A stretch of 64,000 nucleotides of DNA from Mucisphaera sp965279675 (GCF_965279675.1 NZ_CBDIIJ010000002.1:2170001-2234000); one strand, 5' to 3'. Numbered from the stretch's first letter, positions 23,257 to 32,405 are shown. Program-made: numbers and translations. The notes: generated by a model not told the origin, from the letters alone.

Positions 23257-24468
23257 ATGGTCGCAGGGTCGAAGTGGATCGGGTCTGGTTTACTGCTGGT
23301 GTCGGTGCTGTTGTGTGGGTGTCATCCGCATCGGCAGTACAACACCGAGCCGGAGCAGTACCTGCAGGTGTTGTCGGTGCCGGGGCAAGCGGGGGTGTCG
23401 TTTGATCTGGGGATTGTGGAGTTCGATGACCATGGCCAGTTCTGGGATGAATCCCAGTTAGATGCGGTGCTGGGCCGTATTGCGGAGCGGAATGCCGAGT
23501 CGGAGCGGGGGATTCTGGTGCTGCCGTTTGTGCATGGTTGGAAAAACAATGCGGATCCATCGAAGGCATCTGGCGATCTGGTGGATTTCAAACAGACGCT
23601 GGGGGAGATTGCGGTTGATTTGCAGGCGGGAGGGGAGGCGACACCTGAGGCGGTGATAGGGGTTTATCTGGGTTGGCGCGGGGATACATCGATGGTGCCG
23701 TTGCAGAAGCAGGCGACTTTCTGGGGGCGTCGTTTTGCGGCGGAGCGGATTGCTTCACTGAATATGCGTGAGACCCTCTTTCGGTTGATGCGGGCGACCA
23801 ATAAGGATCCGCGATCGAAGGTGTATGTGGTGGGTCATTCGATGGGTGGTCTGATTGTGGGACAGACTCTGTCGCAGGCTCTGACAACGCTGTTGATGGC
23901 CAGCGGTGAGGAGGGGCTGCGGGTCCCGGCGAATTTCACGGTGTTGATGAATCCTGCGTTGGACGCCTTGAAGTCCTGGCAGGTGATTGACTACCTCAAG
24001 CGAGCGAATGTCCGGCTTGAGCTGCGGCGGCCGGATGGGAGCGTTGAACTGGCACCCGGTCCGATCATCGCTTCGATTACTTCGGAGGCCGACAGGGCTA
24101 CGGGGATTGCGTATCCCTTCGGTCGGTCTTTCTCAACGGTCTTTACGGAGTTCCGAAACGATCATGAAGAGGGCGAGCCGAGTCAGCGCCATTTATCTTT
24201 GCATGCCGAGGGACACGTGGACTATCTCGTCAGCCATCGCGCTTATGTCGAGAATGGCGAAGTGGTTCTTGAGCGTGTCGAGGGGGCGTATAACGACACG
24301 CCATTTTGGGTGATACGTGTGACCAAGGATATCTGTGCGGATCACAACGACACACGTAACCCGATGCTTGGCAGGTTGATCGAGCAGGTTTCGGGCCTGA
24401 ACAGTCTTTACGAGAGTGATGTGAGCACCTGGCTGGTAGCTGATTACGATCTGATTTCGGGTCGGTGA
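23257..24468 (+). CDS. Lipoprotein esterase/lipase-like hydrolase
   Basis: This exported alpha/beta hydrolase has a lipoprotein signal ending LLVSVLLCGC (Cys22 of the ATG start). Landmarks are the oxyanion-type loop VLPFVHGWKNNA, the nucleophile elbow VVGHSMGGLIVGQT, and a late His candidate in SLHAEGHVDYLVSH. The pattern resembles DUF900/PGAP1-like serine esterases. The ATG at 23257 has GAGG 9 nt upstream; a TTG at 23242 is the alternative. The region downstream of the nucleophile is unusually long. Codon use is less G-rich than in the plus-strand genes around it. The substrate is unknown. Confidence 0.82.
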   Translation: MVAGSKWIGSGLLLVSVLLCGCHPHRQYNTEPEQYLQVLSVPGQAGVSFDLGIVEFDDHGQFWDESQLDAVLGRIAERNAESERGILVLPFVHGWKNNADPSKASGDLVDFKQTLGEIAVDLQAGGEATPEAVIGVYLGWRGDTSMVPLQKQATFWGRRFAAERIASLNMRETLFRLMRATNKDPRSKVYVVGHSMGGLIVGQTLSQALTTLLMASGEEGLRVPANFTVLMNPALDALKSWQVIDYLKRANVRLELRRPDGSVELAPGPIIASITSEADRATGIAYPFGRSFSTVFTEFRNDHEEGEPSQRHLSLHAEGHVDYLVSHRAYVENGEVVLERVEGAYNDTPFWVIRVTKDICADHNDTRNPMLGRLIEQVSGLNSLYESDVSTWLVADYDLISGR

Positions 24469-24492
24469 AGTTGGTGCCGGGACGGCTTGGCT

Positions 24493-25563
24493 TCAGGCCC
24501 AGAGGGCTTCGTAGCGGCCGGTGGTGGCTGCGGCTCGGGCGGCGAGGAGGAGGTCGGCGCGGCTGCCGTGGCTGGGGGTGGGCAGTGGGAGTTGGGCGAC
24601 GCCGATGATGCGGCGGATGGTTTCACAGGCGGCGTAGCGGGCGAGGAGGATGGGATCGACTTCGGGGGCGTTGTCGGTGGCGAGGTAGGCGTCGAGGAAG
24701 ACTTCTGCGGTGTACTGGGGCTGGCTGGCCAGGGCGAGGTGGGCGACGAACACGGCGAGGTCGAAAGAGGGGTCGCCCAGGAAGCCGAATTCGGGGTCGA
24801 TGACGAAGATGCCACGGTCCGGGGTTCGGAGGAAGCTGCCCGGGAAGTAGTCGCCATGGACGAGTCGGGGGCCGTCAGCGAGGTATCGGTCGCCGGTTCT
24901 CAGGGCGATGTCGAGCAACTTGTCGTCGGCCTGGGTGAGGGCGGCTGCGGCGGCGAGGCCGGGTTCGAGGGCGTCGAGATCGAGTCCCATGCCGGCGACG
25001 GCCCCCGGCTGTAGCGGGATGATGAAGATGTGCTGGTGGTTGAGCCGTCTCATCTCGCGGTTGGCGAACGCGTCGGTGTCGCTGGGTGGGTCCTGAGCGT
25101 GGAGGCTGGCGGCGAAGGTGCCGAGTTGGCGGAGTTCGTCGTCGTCGATGGGGATGCCGTGGTAGACATCGGTGAGGTCGGTGGCTTCGGGGATATCTTC
25201 GAGGACGAGGATGCGGGCTTCTGCGTCGGCGGCGAGGAGGTCGGGCATGCGCTGGTGGACGCCTGGGATGTGGGCGGCGGTGGTGTAGAAGCGTTGTTCG
25301 GCGAGGGCGCGATCCCAGGGGGCTTCGATCTGGGGGTACTTCTCGACCCAGGGGCGTGATTGTTTGAGGATGACCGAGTCGTTGTCGGTTGTGACGCGGA
25401 GGGTGAGATTCATGTTGCCTTCGCCGGCTTTCTCGACGGATAGCAGGCTGGCGTCGCGGTCGATGACGTCGAGCCGGGAGAGGATGCGCGCGATGAACTC
25501 GGGATCCGAGGCGGAGAGCCAGGGGAAGTCGGGATGGGAGGTTCGCCAGGGTTCGGGGATCAT
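24493..25563 (-). CDS. Methylthioribose kinase-like phosphotransferase
   Basis: The 356-residue protein is an APH-fold small-molecule kinase. The N-terminal lobe has GEGNMNLTLRV and the ATP-binding VILKQSRPWVEKY (Lys). The catalytic loop is LVHGDYFPGSFLR, and the metal-binding loop is VIDPEFGFLGDPSFDLAVFVAHL. The pairing HGD..PGS with DPEF.F.G...FD is closest to 5-methylthioribose kinase (MtnK) of the methionine salvage route. No other mtn gene is in the window, and the match is by motif only, so the substrate remains open among related choline/aminoglycoside-type kinases. It is convergent with the lipoprotein hydrolase gene. Confidence 0.72.
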   Translation of the reverse strand: MIPEPWRTSHPDFPWLSASDPEFIARILSRLDVIDRDASLLSVEKAGEGNMNLTLRVTTDNDSVILKQSRPWVEKYPQIEAPWDRALAEQRFYTTAAHIPGVHQRMPDLLAADAEARILVLEDIPEATDLTDVYHGIPIDDDELRQLGTFAASLHAQDPPSDTDAFANREMRRLNHQHIFIIPLQPGAVAGMGLDLDALEPGLAAAAALTQADDKLLDIALRTGDRYLADGPRLVHGDYFPGSFLRTPDRGIFVIDPEFGFLGDPSFDLAVFVAHLALASQPQYTAEVFLDAYLATDNAPEVDPILLARYAACETIRRIIGVAQLPLPTPSHGSRADLLLAARAAATTGRYEALWA

Positions 25564-25683
25564 TGCTGGATGATAACGATCCTTGAAGGTGTGCTTTTCT
25601 ACGTCGCATATAACGGGGCCGGCCGGGGCCTAGGATGTGATTCCCGGATCGCTTGCTTGTCCTTTTATTGAGAGTTGATGCTT

Positions 25684-28002
25684 ATGAGTTCTTCGCAGCC
25701 CAATCGCCTGGCCGAGGCGACGAGCCCGTATTTGCTTCAGCATGCTTACAACCCGGTGGACTGGTATCCGTGGGGTGAGGAGGCGTTTGAGGCAGCGCGG
25801 GCATCGGGGCGGCCGATTTTCCTGTCGGTGGGGTATTCGACGTGTTACTGGTGTCACGTGATGGAGCGGGAGATTTTTGAGAAGCCGGTGATGGCTGCTT
25901 TGATGAACGAGCTGTTTATCAACGTGAAGGTGGATCGTGAGGAACTGCCGGATGTCGACGATGTGTATATGACGGCGGTGCAGGCGATGACGCGTCGGGG
26001 TGGGTGGCCGATGAGTGTGTTCCTGACCCCGCCCGGTGCTGAAGGCGAGGATGATCCGGGGTTGAGGCCGTTCTGGGCGGCGACGTATCTCCCGCCAGAG
26101 CCGGCTCACGGGATGCCGAGTTTTCCGCAGGTGCTGCAGTCTTTGGCCAAGGCCTGGCGGGAGCAGCGTCAGGAGGTTTTGGATCAGGCGCGTCAGCTAG
26201 CGGAGGTCGTGAAGGGGCAGCTCGAGCATCGGGAGGAGTCGGGCGAGCCGGGTGAATCGGTGGTTCAGGAGGCGACGGATCAGCTGGTTCGGCAGGCGGA
26301 TGGTCGTCATGGCGGGTATGGCGGAGCGCCGAAGTTCCCGCAGGTATCCATGTTGAGTTTCGAGCTCACGGTGGCGGCGGCGACCGAGAACGAAGAACTG
26401 CTGAGACACCTCCATCAGACGCTGGATCGGATGGCAAGGGGCGGGATTTATGACCAGATTGGTGGTGGTTTTCACCGATACAGCGTGGATGAGCGCTGGC
26501 TGGTTCCGCACTTCGAGAAGATGCTGTACGACAATGGGCAGTTGCTGGCCTTGTACGCCGATGCGGTGCTGCTGCAGCCTGAGCATCCCTCGGCGGAGCA
26601 TTACCGGCTGGTGCTCCGAGAGACGGCGGAGTATCTGCGACGGGAGATGCTGGATGAGACGGGGGCTTTCTGGTCGGCGCAGGATGCGGAGGTGGATTCG
26701 CGTGAGGGGAAGAACTATCTCTGGCGATCGGAAGAGCTGCCGGGGGTGATTGAGGATGTGGCATTGCGGGGGCTGGCTGAACGGATGTTTGGCCTGGACA
26801 TCGGGACGAATTTTCAGGACCCGCATCATTCGGAGGATCCTCCGGCGAATGTTCTGTTTCTGCCGGTTTCTCTCGACGAACTCGCGCAGCGTGAGGGGGT
26901 TCCCATGGCGGGTTTATTGGAGCGGCGAGATTCGGCGCGCGCGTTGATGCTCGCTGCGCGGCAGCGGCGGGAGCAGCCATCGACCGATGACAAGGTGCTG
27001 GTGGCCTGGAATGGGATGGCGATTGCCGGCCTGGCGCGAGCGGGGCGAGCACTGGAAGATGCGGGGATGGTCGACCTGGCTGCGGGTGCTGCCGATGCGA
27101 TACTGATGCATCTGTCGCGAGAGGGTGGTGGTCTTTGGCGGACGATGCGTCGGGGGCAGAAGCAGATTGCGGGCTATCTGGATGATTACGCGTTCTTTGT
27201 TGCCGGGTTGATTGAGTTGGCTCGGTCGCTGGAGGGAGATCGGGCGCGTCGTTATCTGGATGAGGCGTTGCGGCTGATGGCTTATGTGGCCACGAAGTTT
27301 TCTGCACCGGGCGGCGGCTATCTTGACTCTGAGGAGGGAGCAAGCGTGTTGTTTGTCCGCACACGCTCTCGGCATGATGGCGCGGTGGCATCGGGTAATG
27401 CTCAGATGGCTCACAATCTGCTGGATCTCTACGAATTGACTGGTGAGTCACGCTGGCTGGCTGCCGCGGAGGCTTTGTTCAATGGCTTCGCGGAGTCGCT
27501 GGCTGCATTAGGTGCGGCGATGGTGCATATGCAGCATGCGTTGCTGCGTTTGATGGGGCATCGGGCTGGTCTGCAGCAACGGGAGCGGGTGTCCTCGGAG
27601 GCGTCTTCCGGGCCCATTCGGGTGTTGGTTGAGCGTGTGCGGGTCGATGAGGGTGCTGTCAGGGTTTCCGGGCTGTTGGTGCTTGAGATTGAGGATGGCT
27701 ATCACGTAAACGCCCCGGGTGCGGTGGAAGGCTTGACGGGACTGGCGTTGTCTACTGATCGTGGACGACTTGACGCAGAGTGGCCGGAGCCGATGACGCG
27801 GAAGCTGGCGTTTTCGGAAGAGAAGCTGGCTTTGTACGAGGGTCGGCTGGAGCTACCGTTTGTGCTTGAGATGGATGGTGATTTGGAGGCGGGGGTAAAC
27901 CTGCTGGTCAGGGTTCAGGCCTGTGGTGAGACGGCCTGCCTGTCACCGGTTGAGCTGCGGGTGTCGGTTCTGGCGAGCACGGATTCGGGAGTGCATGGAT
28001 GA
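25684..28002 (+). CDS. YyaL/SSP411-type thioredoxin-domain protein fused to a DsbD-alpha-like domain
   Basis: The first 175 residues are the DUF255 thioredoxin-like domain, with PYLLQHAYNPVDWYPWGEEAF and the CYWC pair (Cys54, Cys57). The middle (about 180-630) is the six-hairpin glycosidase-like body, with GGYGGAPKFPQ, GIYDQIGGGFHRYSVDERWLVPHFEKMLYDNGQL and GGYLDSEEGA. After about residue 640 a further domain has VSGLLVLEIEDGYHVNAPG and ends VQACGETACLSPVELRV (Cys747, Cys752), which resembles the N-terminal domain of DsbD. Such a tail is absent from standard YyaL. The ATG at 25684 follows GAGAG with 9 nt. tatD overlaps by 4 bp. Confidence 0.86.
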   Translation: MSSSQPNRLAEATSPYLLQHAYNPVDWYPWGEEAFEAARASGRPIFLSVGYSTCYWCHVMEREIFEKPVMAALMNELFINVKVDREELPDVDDVYMTAVQAMTRRGGWPMSVFLTPPGAEGEDDPGLRPFWAATYLPPEPAHGMPSFPQVLQSLAKAWREQRQEVLDQARQLAEVVKGQLEHREESGEPGESVVQEATDQLVRQADGRHGGYGGAPKFPQVSMLSFELTVAAATENEELLRHLHQTLDRMARGGIYDQIGGGFHRYSVDERWLVPHFEKMLYDNGQLLALYADAVLLQPEHPSAEHYRLVLRETAEYLRREMLDETGAFWSAQDAEVDSREGKNYLWRSEELPGVIEDVALRGLAERMFGLDIGTNFQDPHHSEDPPANVLFLPVSLDELAQREGVPMAGLLERRDSARALMLAARQRREQPSTDDKVLVAWNGMAIAGLARAGRALEDAGMVDLAAGAADAILMHLSREGGGLWRTMRRGQKQIAGYLDDYAFFVAGLIELARSLEGDRARRYLDEALRLMAYVATKFSAPGGGYLDSEEGASVLFVRTRSRHDGAVASGNAQMAHNLLDLYELTGESRWLAAAEALFNGFAESLAALGAAMVHMQHALLRLMGHRAGLQQRERVSSEASSGPIRVLVERVRVDEGAVRVSGLLVLEIEDGYHVNAPGAVEGLTGLALSTDRGRLDAEWPEPMTRKLAFSEEKLALYEGRLELPFVLEMDGDLEAGVNLLVRVQACGETACLSPVELRVSVLASTDSGVHG

Positions 28003-28793
28003 TCGATACCCACTGTCATCTGACCTATCGCGGGCTGGCGGAGCGCGTGGATGAGGTTCTGGAAGGGGCTCGGGAGGCCGGTGTTGATCGGATGGTGTCG
28101 ATCGGTACGGGGATTGCAGATAGCGAGAAAGCGGCGGTCTTGGCAGGCGAGCGTGAAGGGGTCTATGCGACGGTGGGGCTGCATCCGCATCACGCCGGGG
28201 AGTTGGTGGATGAGTCGAGCTTTAGTCAATCGGTTTGGCGTCTGGCTGGGTTGCCGGGTGTGGTGGGGCTGGGTGAGATGGGTCTCGACGATCACTACGA
28301 CGACCCGCCCGGTGTTGTGCAGGAGCGGGCATTTGCCGTTCAGCTCGGTTTGGCGGGTGAGGCGGGCTTAGCGCATCTGCCGGTCGTTGTGCACAACCGG
28401 GAGGCGACTGAGCGGACGGTTGGGATGGTTCGTGAGAGTGGTTTGGACGTCGGACGTTTTGTTTTTCACTGCTTTACGGGGACGGCGGATGAGCTTGACG
28501 TGATTCTTGATCTCGGTGTGTGGGTTGGGCTGACGGGGATCGTGACGTTCAACTCGGCGCGGGATGTAGCCGAGGCATCGGACCGGATCCCGATCGACCG
28601 GTTGCTGGTGGAGACGGATGCGCCTTACCTGACGCCTGCCCCGCATCGGAAAGTGCGTCCCAATGAGCCGAAGTACGTGGTGGAGGTGGCACGGTTTCTG
28701 GCTGAGCGCAGGGGGATGTCATACGAGGCTCTTGTGGAGCGGGTCGACCGGAATGCGGAGCGGTTTTACGGGCTGGATGCGGTGGCTAGTTGA
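27999..28793 (+). CDS. TatD family metal-dependent hydrolase
   Basis: The product is a TIM-barrel deoxyribonuclease/hydrolase of the TatD/YcfH/YjjV group, which trims DNA 3' ends. Metal ligands and signature boxes are present: IDTHCHL at the N-terminus, GLGEMGLDDHYDDP, PVVVHNREA, FHCFTG and the C-terminal LLVETDAPYLTPAPHRKVRPNEPKYV. The 264-residue length is typical. The start overlaps the preceding stop (ATGA), so it is translationally coupled to the YyaL fusion. The stop overlaps the convergent yqgE gene by 8 bp. Confidence 0.93.
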   Translation: MIDTHCHLTYRGLAERVDEVLEGAREAGVDRMVSIGTGIADSEKAAVLAGEREGVYATVGLHPHHAGELVDESSFSQSVWRLAGLPGVVGLGEMGLDDHYDDPPGVVQERAFAVQLGLAGEAGLAHLPVVVHNREATERTVGMVRESGLDVGRFVFHCFTGTADELDVILDLGVWVGLTGIVTFNSARDVAEASDRIPIDRLLVETDAPYLTPAPHRKVRPNEPKYVVEVARFLAERRGMSYEALVERVDRNAERFYGLDAVAS

Positions 28794-29340
28794 CCGAGGG
28801 GTCTGCGGGGAGGTGATCGGTGGGCACGGGGATCTGCCCGGAACGCGAGAGGGCGATCTGGTGGTGCAGGCGGAGCCAGTGGCGTTCGTCTTCGAGGAAG
28901 ACGTGGTCGGCGTTGGCGGCGGCGTGCAGCCAGGAGCCGGCGGCGAGTTCGCGTTCAAGCTGTCCGGGCGACCAGCCGGCGTAGCCGACGAAGTAGCGGC
29001 TACGGCCGGAGGGGGAGGTGACGAGGCTGGTAACGGCTTCTTCTTCGGTGGTGAAGTAGATGCCGGGCAGCACGTTCTGTTCGGCCAGCGCGGGCTGGGT
29101 GTGAAGGACCATCAGCGGGCCGTCGCAGGGGCCGCCTTGGTAGAGCACGTCGTTGATCCCGCAGGGGGTGTCGGAGACCTGTTCCCAGACATCGCAGAGT
29201 TCGGTTTCGGTGGGGCGGTTGAGAGTGATGCCCATGGCTCCGTCTTCGTTGTGTTCGATCATGAGGGTGATCGTGCGCACGAAGTGAGGGTCCCGGAGGT
29301 CGGATGAAGCGACGAGAAGAGCGCCTTTGAGTGAAGTCAT
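28786..29340 (-). CDS. YqgE/AlgH family protein
   Basis: The 184-residue product matches the UPF0301 (YqgE/AlgH) family: LKGALLVASSDLRDPHFVRTITLMIEHNEDGAMGITLNRPT at the N-terminus, then VLYQGGPCDGPLMVLH, YFVGYAGWSPGQLERELAAGSWLHA and the C-terminal W..LHHQIAL. Its biochemical role is unsettled. The ATG at 29340 is preceded by AAGGGG and gives the typical length; a reading from 29556 would add 72 unrelated residues. It is convergent with tatD. Confidence 0.93.
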   Translation of the reverse strand: MTSLKGALLVASSDLRDPHFVRTITLMIEHNEDGAMGITLNRPTETELCDVWEQVSDTPCGINDVLYQGGPCDGPLMVLHTQPALAEQNVLPGIYFTTEEEAVTSLVTSPSGRSRYFVGYAGWSPGQLERELAAGSWLHAAANADHVFLEDERHWLRLHHQIALSRSGQIPVPTDHLPADPSVN

Positions 29341-29425
29341 GGTTCCCCTTCCAGTTGCCGGATGGTAACCGGAACAGGTGCCCCTAGCTAGCGACTTATG
29401 AACCTGATTCGAGTTGTTTTCTTGC

Positions 29426-30235
29426 TCAGGCTGTGATTGGGTTTTGCTGTGCGATGGTTTCGAAATGATCGTGCTGCGCGGCGCCGTAGACTCTGAGTTC
29501 GTAGGGCTGTTCTTCGGTGAGTCCGACCTTGTGTGAAAGCTGACGAAGGCTGGCATTCTGGGTGTAGCAGGTGGTGTAGGTATCCAGTCCGCGTTCTTCG
29601 CAGAGTTCGATCAGGTGCCGTGCGGTCAGCAGGCCATAGCCTTTCCCACGGTGTTCGGGCTGGGTGACGACCCCGATTTCGGCTTTCCCGGCTCCCCAGA
29701 AGCACATGTAGGCCTCGCTGAGGATTTCGTCTTCTTTGACAAGGCAGACGCCCAAGCCATAGGTCAGGAAGCGATCCACGGAACCCATCGCGCGGACCAC
29801 CTGCTCGTGCCATTGGCATCTGGGGACGAGGCCGGAATCCATCGGTGTCAGCATGCAGCCGGGCGGCACACGGATTTCGTTGAGTGGGGATGCCGAGATA
29901 TCGAAGCCGTAGAGGGCAACGCGGTCCAGCAGTCGGTCGGCGGGCGGTGGGACAATGGGCTGGTCACGGGCTGGCCAGACGAGCATGACCGGCCCATCGG
30001 CTAGCAGGCTGGTCACGGCGGCCTCGAGAAAGCCCTGCTGGACCGCGTGACTGGCGAAGGTGAAGCCATAGTAGTCGGCCTGGACGAGGGCGCAGGTGGG
30101 CTGTTCGGGATGATCAACGATCACTCTGCCTGGCACCCTGCGGTCGAGGGTGGCGAAGAGCATGGCTGCATTGGGGCTCTCTTCGAGGAACAGCGTCGCG
30201 ATATCCGCGAAGCGATTGGGGGGTAACGCGTCCAT
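29426..30235 (-). CDS. GNAT family N-acetyltransferase
   Basis: The C-terminal half is a GNAT domain with the acetyl-CoA loop IGVVTQPEHRGKGYGLLTARHLIELCEERG followed by YTQNASLRQLSHKVGLTEE. The N-terminal 120 residues are a separate alpha/beta segment, as in the two-domain GNAT_acetyltran group. The substrate is unknown. The ATG at 30235 was chosen because residues upstream of it (reading from 30355) are rich in Ser, Pro and Cys and have no family character. No Shine-Dalgarno is evident. It is tandem with the PilZ gene, 137 bp apart. Confidence 0.75.
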   Translation of the reverse strand: MDALPPNRFADIATLFLEESPNAAMLFATLDRRVPGRVIVDHPEQPTCALVQADYYGFTFASHAVQQGFLEAAVTSLLADGPVMLVWPARDQPIVPPPADRLLDRVALYGFDISASPLNEIRVPPGCMLTPMDSGLVPRCQWHEQVVRAMGSVDRFLTYGLGVCLVKEDEILSEAYMCFWGAGKAEIGVVTQPEHRGKGYGLLTARHLIELCEERGLDTYTTCYTQNASLRQLSHKVGLTEEQPYELRVYGAAQHDHFETIAQQNPITA

Positions 30236-30371
30236 TTGAGCAGCGAGGGAACTTCTGTTTGGAGACGGTGAATCTTGGCGTGCGACGTCAGGCTGGATGC
30301 AGCATAGCGATCCGGGTCGCTGGCATGAGCGGTTCAGGGAAATCTCACACTTCAATCTTCAGGCGTGGGTC

Positions 30372-30773
30372 TCAGGCGGCGGCGCGGGCGGTGGCCTTGC
30401 GGTCGAGATATTCGGCGAGACGACGCCTGTCGATCTGGGATTCGAAGTTCTCGAAGGCGATCGCCATACGAGCTGGTCCCGGCTCGTTGTCCTCGGCACC
30501 GTGGAGCCGGACGACCTTGCCAGCGGCCCTGAACGTCGTGTGGTGCTCGCCTGGCAGCATGCCACGGATTTCGAGCTGCTGGCCGTGGGGGAGGGGGCTG
30601 TCGAGTTCGAATCTCATGCCTGAGATGCTGATGTCGTAGATGTGTCCGGTCCAGCGGTAGCGTTTCTCACCGGTGGTACGAGCCCGCAGCAGGGTATACA
30701 TGGCGGGGACTTCGAAGCGAGGTTCCCGGCGTGCTTCATTCTGGTGGGTTCCGGCGATGCTGGGGTTGGACAC
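30372..30773 (-). CDS. PilZ domain protein
   Basis: This 133-residue single-domain protein carries both halves of the c-di-GMP binding site: the RREPR box (residues 15-19) and DISISG (about residues 47-52) at the PilZ beta-barrel. A third strand pattern, GPARMAIAFENFESQIDRR, follows as usual. It would bind c-di-GMP and signal to surface structures, exopolysaccharide or motility. The chemoreceptor at 32.5-34.8 kb and the NDP-sugar dehydratase next to it fit that theme, but a partner is not shown. The start is the ATG at 30773. Confidence 0.88.
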   Translation of the reverse strand: MSNPSIAGTHQNEARREPRFEVPAMYTLLRARTTGEKRYRWTGHIYDISISGMRFELDSPLPHGQQLEIRGMLPGEHHTTFRAAGKVVRLHGAEDNEPGPARMAIAFENFESQIDRRRLAEYLDRKATARAAA

Positions 30774-30914
30774 GTGGGTACCTCTCGACGCGGGCTTGGT
30801 GAAAATGAAGAACCTTGACAGAGTGTTTATCGACCGGGTTCGGGTGCCTGCTTAACGGGCCTTGAGCGGGCTGGCGGGCAGGCGTGCAGCCTGAAGCGTG
30901 GCTGAGCCGATAAG

Positions 30915-32405
30915 TTGTGGGTGACGGTGAATCAGCGGCAAAAACAGGGTTTTTCCAGTCAGCGAACTCTGATCGCGGGGTCCTTGCTGGCTGTTCGTCA
31001 GACTTTGGCGTCGCTGGCGTTATCGGGTCCTGAGGCGGGGTTCCGGGTGGTTGGGGCGCTCCTTAGTGGCGTGGAAGAACCGGGTCTGGATATCGAGGTG
31101 CCCGTGCTGGGCGGGCTCGATAACCTCGCCGATGTGGCTCGGCGTCATGACATCGAGCAACTTCTGGTGGTTCTGCCTGCTTCGATGCGTGGCCGGACGT
31201 CCGAGATCGGTGTGATGGCTGATCGCATTGGCCTGGCCTGGCGGTCGCTGCCGACGCTCAATGACCAACTGCTTCACAGGTCGGCAACGGCTTCTGGTGG
31301 TTCGGCGGGCCTGGATCTGCAGGCTCTGATTGGGCGGGAAGTGCGTCCGCTGGACGAAGGGTCGCTGCGCTCGACGCTTACTGACAAGGTGGTGCTGGTG
31401 ACGGGCGCCGCGGGGTCGATTGGATCGGAGTTGGCTCGTCTGGCGGCGGGCTACGGTCCTTCGATGCTGGTGCTGGCCGACCGATCTGAGAATGGTCTGT
31501 TTCAGATCGACGGGGAGTTGGCTCGTTCGCATCCGGGGGTTCTGCGTCGGGCGCAGATCCACGATGTCACGCATCGGACGGCGACACGGACCTTGTTTGG
31601 TACTTATCAGCCCGATGTGGTTCTTCACGCGGCGGCGCACAAGCACGTCCCCTTGATGGAAGATCATCCCAGTGCGGCTGTCGAGAACAATTTCTACGGG
31701 ACGCGTTGGGTGGTGGATGCCGCGATCGACGCCGGTGTTGACCGGATGGTGATGATCTCGACGGACAAAGCGGTCAATCCCTCCTCGGTGATGGGCGCGA
31801 GCAAGCGTTTGGCCGAACTCTACATCCAGCATCGCTCTGCTGATTCGCCGACCACGCTCGCCATGGTGCGATTTGGCAACGTGCTTGGATCGGCGTGCTC
31901 GGTGTTGCCGATCTGGGCGGAGCAGTTGTCTCGTGGTGGGCCTCTGACCGTGACGCATCCCGAGATGACGCGTTACTTCATGACGATTCCAGAGGCTGCC
32001 GGACTGGTGCTACAGGCGGCGGGTTATGCGCAGGGGGGTGAAGTGTTTCTACTGGACATGGGCGAGCCGATCAGGGTGCTCGATCTCGCCAAACGCTACC
32101 TTCAGCAGCAGGGTCTTGAGGCTGACGTGGATGTGCCAATTCGGATCACGGGTCCGCGTCCTGGTGAGAAGCTATTCGAGGAACTGGCTTACGACAGCGA
32201 GGCCATGACGCCTACGGAGCACGAGCGGATCAGGATCTGGCAGACGACGCCACCTGATGCGGCATCGATGTCTCAGGTTTTTCGCACCTTCGACAGGCTG
32301 CGTGACGGTTCCGGGGCAGGGCCCTGGGACGGCACCTCGCAGGAGGCTGTAGCGACGGCGTTGCGGCAGGCGATTCCTGAGATGGTTCGAGCGATCGCAG
32401 GGTAG
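30915..32405 (+). CDS. NDP-sugar 4,6-dehydratase/epimerase of the CapD/WbpM type, no membrane domain
   Basis: The product converts UDP-GlcNAc-type sugars to 4-keto derivatives for surface glycans. Two Rossmann parts are visible. The first (about 17-120) resembles the CoA-binding-like domain (GFRVVGALLSG, DIEQLLVVLP). The second has the NAD loop LVTGAAGSIGSELAR, HAAAHKHVPLMEDHPSAAVENN, ISTDKAVNPSSVMGASKRLAE (with Met-X3-Lys in place of the usual Tyr-X3-Lys, as in this family), RFGNVLGS and GPRPGEKLFEEL. Classic WbpM/CapD proteins have an N-terminal membrane bundle that is missing here. Start options are TTG 30915, GTG 30921 and GTG 30927; none has a strong ribosome site. Confidence 0.88.
   Translation: MWVTVNQRQKQGFSSQRTLIAGSLLAVRQTLASLALSGPEAGFRVVGALLSGVEEPGLDIEVPVLGGLDNLADVARRHDIEQLLVVLPASMRGRTSEIGVMADRIGLAWRSLPTLNDQLLHRSATASGGSAGLDLQALIGREVRPLDEGSLRSTLTDKVVLVTGAAGSIGSELARLAAGYGPSMLVLADRSENGLFQIDGELARSHPGVLRRAQIHDVTHRTATRTLFGTYQPDVVLHAAAHKHVPLMEDHPSAAVENNFYGTRWVVDAAIDAGVDRMVMISTDKAVNPSSVMGASKRLAELYIQHRSADSPTTLAMVRFGNVLGSACSVLPIWAEQLSRGGPLTVTHPEMTRYFMTIPEAAGLVLQAAGYAQGGEVFLLDMGEPIRVLDLAKRYLQQQGLEADVDVPIRITGPRPGEKLFEELAYDSEAMTPTEHERIRIWQTTPPDAASMSQVFRTFDRLRDGSGAGPWDGTSQEAVATALRQAIPEMVRAIAG

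Noticed and set aside
29341..29425. Possible dif site at the skew step
   Set aside because: No sequence close to the XerC/XerD half-site consensus could be found in this spacer.
30600..30620. tRNA T-loop-like string GTTCGAATC
   Set aside because: It lies inside the PilZ coding frame and no acceptor or anticodon arms can be built around it.
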